Below are positions 57,942-64,000 of a stretch of 64,000 nucleotides of DNA, one piece after another. Each line of letters begins with the position of its first letter. Within the stretch, counting starts at the first letter, position 1. A program made the position numbers and the translations under genes. The notes under the pieces are model-generated. The model ran no database searches and had not been told where the DNA came from. It saw only the letters and a list, made by a program, of their open reading frames with translations. Where the stretch lies: NCBI GenBank assembly GCA_949316235.1, contig OX438751.1:1842413-1906412 (forward strand), written 5' to 3'. Source of the stretch: Oegoconia quadripuncta (taxonomy: Eukaryota > Arthropoda > Insecta > Lepidoptera > Autostichidae).

Positions 57942-58004
57942 AGTCGTTGATGGGTTCAGTGGAGCTCCGACTCCTTTGAAGGCTGGTAGCAAAGTCCCCA
58001 CCAT
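57942..58004 (-). CDS. possible orphan first exon
   Basis: 21 codons from an ATG at 58004 to a strong donor ACT|GTGAGT in phase 0, product starting MVGTLLPAFKGV and ending NPSTT. A TATAAGG lies 18-24 bp upstream and a GC-rich block further upstream. Phase 0 does not fit gene C exon 2 (phase 1), so it is not an alternative gene C start. The partner exon is unknown, and chance is possible. Confidence 0.25.
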
Positions 58005-58189
58005 TTTCGATGTGCAGACCTTATATTACTATTAACGTCGTCACCGCGCCGTTTCCGGCGATACCAGCGCCACCAGGTTTACTTCCCATTAACCGCGTGT
58101 CAGTTGACCGTTTGAATAATGAATTCTATCGCTAATTTATCGCTATCTGCGTCATATATTTATTAATTCTTATAGAATATTAAAACCTA

Positions 58190-58350
58190 AACCGTCTTAT
58201 TCATAAAACTTTACAAACGCTTTATAAGCCTGTTTTAGTTATAGTGTGTTTTGTCTCTGTCGTTCATAAGGAAATGTTGTAATGAAAGAAAGTGACAAAA
58301 CATACTTTAACTAAAACAGGCTTATAAAGCGTTTGTAAATTTTTATGAAT
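58190..58350. mobile_element. short hairpin MITE
   Basis: Arms of about 55 bp: CTTATTCATAAAACTTTACA AACGC at the left is mirrored by GCGTTTGTAAATTTTTATGA ATAAG at the right, including the AAGCCTGTTTTAGTTA block. Confidence 0.85.
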
Positions 58351-58969
58351 AAGAGGGAAAATCTACATAATAATACTTAATTGCAACTTGCTGTGCCTGA
58401 ACTAGGAAAAATCCTGTGTTTCAGGAGAAGCTAGGGCTTCTATGACTTAAAATAATACAATTATATAGATATTAGCTAAAAATCTATAAATAAACAGTCA
58501 ATAACTTCTCTGTATCCTCGTAGGTCAAATTTTGAAGAAAATCTTGTAGTAATTTTTATGCTTCTTATTGTTGTACAATAAAGAATATTTTGTTTGTTTG
58601 TTTGTTTGTAATTTCTTATTATGACTGTAGGTAAGGTGGTACATGGCAAATCTATTACAATGAAGTGATCCGAGGAACACGTAAAATCTAAATGAAAATG
58701 CATGTTTTGTTTCTGCGTTGGTAGGGCAAACTATATCATTCGTCTTTTGTTAGTAATTTCAGTGCTATGTAGAAGACTTACGAACGAAAAGTAGAGACCT
58801 TTAGAATCGCTCTTTGCGCTCTCTCTAGGGTTAGTAATATTGTTTTAGACGCTCCGCCCCAAGACGTAGTGCAGTAAGTCAATAATGATTGACTTAAAGC
58901 AAAGTATAATATTTATAAAAAATTTCACTGAGGGCAAATATCACGTCTCAACGGTGTCGATTCGGGTGT
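58351..58969. other. intergenic, LINE tail fragment
   Basis: At 58565-58610 GTTGTACAATAAAGAATATT and (TTTG)n resemble a LINE 3' end; the antisense of a similar tail lies at 8680. Nothing else seen. Confidence 0.45.
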
Positions 58970-59085
58970 ACATCAACTAAACTAAACTAAAACCAGTCTT
59001 GGAGTGGTGCCGTCGCATTGTACTGTTCCAGGGAGAAAGAGACAGTACTACTCTAAAACTGGTTTTAGTTTAGTTTAGTTGGTGT
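58970..59085. mobile_element. short hairpin MITE
   Basis: AACTAAACTAAACTAAAACC AGTCTTGGAG is mirrored by CTCTAAAACTGGTTTTAGTT TAGTT. Confidence 0.8.
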
Positions 59086-59235
59086 ACCGAATCCCGCGAG
59101 GAGTAAATGTTTTTCTGATGAATACGAATATTTATTCCGAGACATGGAGTTTTATATAAATATTTATGTATGCTTATCTAGTAACCATAGAACAAGCTTT
59201 GCTTAGTTTTTGTGTCCGAAATATTTAATGTATGT
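59086..59235 (+). mobile_element. SINE family I (subfamily a), headless
   Basis: GGTGTACCGAATCCCGCGAG, then the body to GCTTTGCTTAGTTTTTGTGT. The A box is lost. Confidence 0.7.
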
Positions 59236-59369
59236 AATTGCAGTGCCCTCACAGGGTTCGTGTGCGTTCAATTTTACCACATGAGCAATAAATGATATGA
59301 CTATTTAGGGTCGTTACCTCAATATCAGTTGCAATCTTAGACATATCATTGTTAATTTGTAGTGATATT

Positions 59370-59475
59370 ACTTCATCATCATCATGTCAGCACAGGACGT
59401 CCACATAGCCTTCCAGAGTGACCGGTTAGAAGCGGCCTGCATCCAGAGATTTGTCGCGACCTTTATCAGATCGAC
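59370..59475 (-). mobile_element. RTE-like LINE 3' fragment
   Basis: (CAT)n tail, GTCAGCACAGGACGTCCACA TAG, then GCGGCCTGCATCCAGAGATT, the antisense equivalent of the 10.2 kb terminus. Confidence 0.6.
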
Positions 59476-59765
59476 TGCCATCATCAGTGATATTACTTAA
59501 AAAAAACATTATTTTTTCGATTACCAATTTACATATCGATGATTCCCGTGATAGACAATCTACGTACAAGTTTACAACATTACCCAGGGTTTTCTTTAAA
59601 GAAAAGGCTTGTTCATGTGTGAATGCAAAGTTATAAATAGATCTTTCGCTCTATCCGGAGAACCAATTGTAGATACATTGAAAAGACAGAACAACTGTAC
59701 ATTGCAAAGTAGAATCCTGTTTTCAGTAATATAAAATTGTATAAAACTTCTGGGATGATTCAGCC

Positions 59766-60080
59766 AAGTACTAACTGGCTGCACTCGATTCTGTGGAACG
59801 ACGTGCCAAGCGACTCATTGGTAACCACTCGATGACTGTTAAATTGCAGAGTTTCGAACACCGTCGCAAGATCGCCGGTCTCTCAGTCTTTTACAGGATG
59901 CAATCTGGTGGGTGTGTGTTGGAATTACATAATCGTATTCCACCATCGCCATTTCATCTTCGGACTCCTAGGCGTGGGGAGGGATTCCATCCGTATGTAG
60001 TTAACATACCGAACATTTGCACAAAGTGGTCCGACTTTTCATTCATTGCGAACAGCTAACGAATGGAAATTTTCGGCGTC
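59766..60080 (+). mobile_element. Jockey-type LINE ORF2 C-terminal fragment
   Basis: Plus-strand LAALDSVERRAKRLIG-like start, KLQSFEHRRKIAGLSVFYRM, ELHNRIPPSPFHLRTPRRGE and HPYVVNIPNI match the antisense element at 44.7 kb. It breaks down after FSFIANS. Confidence 0.82.
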
Positions 60081-60464
60081 AGTTTTTTGAATTGCATTGC
60101 ATTGTATTGTATATAAAAAAATTACCCTCCTTTCTTGGGCAGTCGATATAAATGAACATGTTCTCCAGCTACACATGTACATTAAACACTCCATACAGGT
60201 TGTTACACAAGTTGTAGCAGTAATTCGAATGGAGCATCAATTCTACAATTTACTTGATCGTTGTTTTCGATCCGCCCAAAACTGCCTGCGACCGGCGGCG
60301 ATCCCGCCCGCCCTCGCTTTACACGTCGCCTTGCCGAAGCGATACGATAAGTGATTGTCAAACACTTCACCTTTACTTTTGATATTGGGCGAGCCTAGTA
60401 ACGAGGAAGTGGTATATTTGCTATTGACTTTTCTTTTAATTATTTTATCACAGAGATATTTTAA
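60081..60464. other. intergenic, no gene seen
   Basis: A GC-rich patch at 60260-60345 may be a further LINE remnant. Confidence 0.3.
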
Positions 60465-60732
60465 AGTATGACGCTATCTCAAGCTCCGTGTTAATTTATA
60501 TACCAATCTTGAGGTCTACTCAGCTGACATCTCTTCTCAAGTATTCGCCTCAGCGGCGAATTAGTGATAGTCTTGAGTTTCGTTTATTAAGCCGCGCACC
60601 TCTCAAGTGAGTACTGCTTGAGTATGCACGTGCTTTTCAGGTGTCAAGTTAGGTTTATTAATCAACACGTTTACTTGAGATCGGTCACAAGACTGTTCTC
60701 AATCTTGGGAATGATTTATTATTACGGGCCTT
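60465..60732. mobile_element. MITE family M4, right part
   Basis: GACGCTATCTCAAGCTCCGT ... AATGATTTATTATTACGGGC, parallel to 34060-34323. Confidence 0.75.
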
Positions 60733-61035
60733 AGATTTTAATAAAAATTAAGTAAATGAACAAATATGTTTGTAATTACAATATTTATTCCACATTACAA
60801 TAGGTATTTAGCTAATCTAATAGAATATCAATACTTAATTATGTATAAGTACAGGGATAGCTAATTACAATTCATAATTGGTTTAATCAAACCTAGGAAC
60901 TACGTTATACTATAACTAATTGTCGTCCATCTTGCTAAGTTTGTACTAGGGGTAGGTAGGTACTACGTATATGTATTATATATAAAGTGCTCTAAGGGGA
61001 ATTAAATGATATGCGACGGTGCTGCACAAATACCT
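60733..61035. other. intergenic, no gene seen
   Basis: AT-rich; nothing recognisable. Confidence 0.4.
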
Positions 61036-61652
61036 GATGAGTTTTTTACCGTAAAGAAAAACTAAGGCATATTAGGCAAGTGAAATAGAAGGTATTACAA
61101 ATATCCCATAGCTGTGGGTTGTCTGGAAGAGATCGCTTTTAGAGATAAGACCGCCTAATTGTGTTCTATTGTTATCATCAAAAATTATTGTAAATTATTT
61201 TGCGCAATAAAGAGTACTTGTATTGTATTGTATTGTATTGTATTGTATTGTGTTGTATTGTATTGTATTGTATTGTATTGTATTGTATTGTATTGTATTG
61301 TATTGTATTGTATTGTATTTATTTAATAGGCATAGGTAGTTTAATATTTTTTTTCAAAACCATCATCGACCCACGCGCCGCCGGCCGGAGATTGAGATGC
61401 GACTGGCGTGATTCGGGGGGTTCCTATCATGCGAAATTTATTTGGATCTCATGTTTTCTCCAAGTTTTTATTTATTTTTATTATGTAATTATGTGGAATA
61501 AGCTTACAAACGCGACTGCCAAATGACACAGCGTTTTATTATGGTTTATGGTTTTGTAAAAAAAAAAAAAAAACTACCCATGGCAATAGCTTTTATTTCA
61601 CTTACCTAATATACCTTATTTTTTTCCTTCTGGTAAAAAACTCATCCGGTAT
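61036..61652. mobile_element. MITE family M3, split by a LINE tail with a (TTGTA)n array
   Basis: The left arm (61036-61100) and the rest (61321-61652, CATAGGTAGTTTAAT ... CTTCTGGTAAAAAACTC) align with 5457-5813. Between them is a LINE 3' stub ending GCGCAATAAAGAGTACTTG and the pentamer array. Confidence 0.75.
61216..61322 (+). repeat. (TTGTA)n array
   Basis: About 20 units of the pentamer with one GTGTTG variant at 61250. It is the tail of a truncated LINE. The Cys-Ile-Val-Leu-Tyr frame across it is an artefact. Confidence 0.95.
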
Positions 61653-63335
61653 AACTGATACAAAGTCATACTTAACTGCGAAAAACAAGAACGTCCGACT
61701 AGTTTGGTTTGTATTCCGATGTTTTAAAGTACTGCTATAGTTTTGTATTGCTCAGATTTATAATCTGAGCAATACAAAACTTCCATACATCATTTTGTAC
61801 AGATCCATAGAGAAAAAAGAAATCATTAAAACATCACGGTGGCCACCCAAGTAGGTTTAACGATTGTAAGTTATCTGAGCATCACTAAACTGTTATGCAG
61901 TAGGTAGGTACTTTAAAATATCAAAATCTAAATCGACTACAGCCTGACATTCTTGTATATGCCGTGTTAGGGACCCTCGACTGTCATTTGTTTTGTGTCC
62001 CTGTGTAGGGATCGGCTATGGTCAGGGTACTAGAATAATTCAAAAAATACATCTCTAGGGAAAGCTTTCTTAAAACAAAACACCTAGGAACCGACCACCG
62101 TACGACGATCGTAACATTTTCATTATATCGCTGCTTTCACATTTCACAACGTCGCGCGAGTACCTTACAATACCGGTAATGTACCGTGTCGACTGAATAT
62201 ACTCGTCTATATTTATTTTTGCGATTTCTGTACTTCTAGTACCCCTCAGTCGATCTCTTATAGTCTTGTAAGAGGATTTTAGAGCATGAAAAACTATTTT
62301 TTTAGTCAAAATTGTTATTATTTTTTTCGTGAACGTTTTTTCCAAAATCTTTGAAAGAGAAAACAGATGTAAATTACTTCAAAACGTTGGCTTACTCCCT
62401 CAATAACGTTTTCTTGATGTAGATAGTACAGTAGACTACACGATGAACACATACAACTTATACTGGAAGCGCTACTGTCACCATGCAGCCGCGTGCAAAG
62501 TATATTAAAAATGCACTAAATACTTTGCCGCGTGTACAATGTTTTTGTAGCTACCCATCGTGCCCCATCTCAACTTATTTTAATAATCAGATCTATAACA
62601 TGTCGCCACATCATACACAATAATTTAAATATTACAATATTTAAAAAATACTGATTGGTTTCCGAGTTACATCTAATGTAAAGGTTAACGCACACAGTAT
62701 CGCTCCGGCTGATACGGTCAGCGTCGCCTCGCCTCAACGTCAAACGAGGTGACACTGACCATGCACTGTCGTAACAGCGTGAATGTGATTCACTATCATC
62801 GTCAGACTGCATATAATAAAGCAAGAAATCAAGCGTGTAGCATGCGCAGTAAGCAAAGCAATCAGCCTTCTTATTGTCTAGCTTCAATGGTAATAAACTT
62901 TAATGTCATCTCCTTTGGAATTAGTCAAATTTGACAAACGAAACCTTACTAGTGATCGAGTTTGAAAGTTGGCGGTGAAGATCATTGAAGTTAGACGATA
63001 AGGATGCTGAGTGTTGGAACGTGGTAATAAGTCAGTACACTACCGATTGAAAATTCATAAGGAAATCGTTCCGGCACGAGTTTAAAGCCATGTTGTTACG
63101 ATGCTGAGCTGATCAGTGTGCGCCGACTGTAAAACAGCACAGACAGAAATGCCACAGACCATAAAATATAAAAAAATCCAATAAAACACAATACACTTAG
63201 ACTAGAATAAAGAATATTTGGTGAAATAGTTCCCAATAACACTGTTTGTTCATATTTGTATGGAAACCCTGGGAGTGTTGATTTGATGGGCGCTAAATTT
63301 AACACACTTTATGGTATCGCTCGACAACCAGCATT
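61653..63335. other. intergenic, no gene seen
   Basis: Includes a 41-bp palindrome at 61740-61780 and a GC patch at 62690-62760. No supported exon. Confidence 0.4.
61740..61780. repeat. perfect 19-bp-arm palindrome
   Basis: GTTTTGTATTGCTCAGATT, a 3-bp centre (TAT), and its exact reverse complement. Confidence 0.95.
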
Positions 63336-63336
63336 G

Positions 63337-63540
63337 TTCTGTTTGGTGTAGTTCGAATCTTTTTGTATGATAAATACGAACACGTGTACTCAAGTTATAG
63401 ATGTTTACAGAAATATGTATTTATTTACAAAATCTTAACAAAATTTGTGTAGTATATCAACCTTCTGGTATACATAATAGAAGTCTAGTTAATCAGTGTG
63501 GAATTAGATGGCGCTGTGTGTATGTCCAAGGATATTTATT
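63337..63540 (+). mobile_element. SINE family I (subfamily b), degenerate head
   Basis: TGTTTGGTGTAG then a deletion to GTTCGAATC, the body, and the AATTAGATGGCGCTGTGTGT tail. Confidence 0.8.
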
Positions 63541-63545
63541 ATTAT

Positions 63546-63765
63546 GACGACCGATTGGTGTAGTGGATAGTGACCCTGTCAGCGAAACCAATGGTTGCGG
63601 GTTCGAATCCCGCGAGGGGTAAATGTTTGTATGATAAATGTGAAAAGTGTGAAAATGATTGTTTATATATTTTTTTTTGTATGTTTATCCGTGTCTAGTA
63701 TCCATAGTACAAGCTTTGCTTAGTTTGGGACTAGATGATTGGTGTAAGTGCCTCAAATATTTATT
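63546..63765 (+). mobile_element. SINE family I (subfamily a), complete
   Basis: GACGACCGATTGGTGTAGTG G, B box GGTTCGAATCCC, body, and TTTGGGACTAGATGATTGG. It is in tandem with the preceding subfamily b copy. Confidence 0.9.
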
Positions 63766-64000
63766 ATTATTATTATTTACCATAGAGACAGAGGCGTGCC
63801 GAAAGCATGCATTCAAGCCGTATTCATTTCATGAATTCGGAATCATTTCACGTTGAGGCGATGGCGATTCCATCCCGAGGCGGAGGATAGGATTAGTGTG
63901 CGTTCACCTTTACACAGATTACAATGTCAAAGGAAGGAAAGTCTACTTAAATAATGAACAATACTCGACAATAAGTACATAAACATGAAAACAAAACAGA
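63766..64000. other. right edge, no feature seen
   Basis: No recognised gene or repeat in the last 235 bases. Confidence 0.4.

Noticed and set aside
61200..61526. Frame with Cys-Ile-Val-Leu-Tyr repeats
   Set aside because: Translation of the (TTGTA)n array.
1..64000. CRISPR array, bacterial operon or phage
   Set aside because: Tandem repeats here are microsatellites, minisatellites or duplications without spacer structure; genes have spliceosomal introns.

Overview
The window is nuclear DNA of an insect, most likely a moth or butterfly. It is AT-rich, its genes have short exons split by GT-AG introns, and most of the space is filled with interspersed repeats: tRNA-derived SINEs, truncated LINE tails ending in short tandem repeats, MITEs and a mariner. 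There is no operon, phage, plasmid or CRISPR structure. The order is inferred from the repeat style and gene content, not from a diagnostic gene.

Host genes. The region is a cluster of Na+/K+-ATPase beta-subunit (nervana-type) genes. Gene A is on the minus strand; only its first coding exon (4660-4528) is inside, and the rest should lie beyond position 1. Gene B is on the plus strand, with five coding exons from 23426 to 43738, 326 codons, and a probable 5' noncoding exon ending at 22051. Gene C is on the minus strand, with seven coding exons from 56627 to 46518, 316 codons. B and C converge tail to tail. All three share a phase-1 first intron directly after the conserved Trp before the membrane helix. 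B lacks two introns that C has. A separate two-exon minus-strand gene (9095-7499) encodes a secreted 300-residue Gln/Gly/Asn/Tyr-rich repeat protein behind a clear TATA box.

Mobile DNA. The standout is a full-length CR1-group non-LTR retrotransposon (26592-32408) in intron 1 of gene B. It split a minus-strand SINE and left a 6-bp target-site duplication, so both ends are defined. It has intact ORF1 (PHD-like finger plus coiled coil) and ORF2 (endonuclease plus reverse transcriptase). Packed exactly between them is a third ORF of 271 codons predicted to be a multi-pass membrane protein. Two 5'-truncated relatives lie at 1538-2037 and 54750-55480. Other elements include a mariner with an intact D,D34D transposase (13057-14115), a foldback element with near-identical arms (16209-17037), a SINE with a 5S rRNA-like head (44320-44590), Jockey- and RTE-type LINE fragments, at least two tRNA-SINE families, and at least four MITE families.

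Layout: 1-4.5 kb repeats; 4.5-4.8 kb gene A exon 1 and promoter; 5-7.3 kb repeats; 7.5-9.2 kb Gln-rich gene; 9.2-21.9 kb intergenic repeats with mariner and foldback; 21.9-43.8 kb gene B; 43.8-46.5 kb gap with 5S-SINE and Jockey; 46.5-56.8 kb gene C; 56.8-64 kb repeats with one possible orphan exon. All exon joins were read by eye from splice consensus, phase and family conservation, without transcript data.
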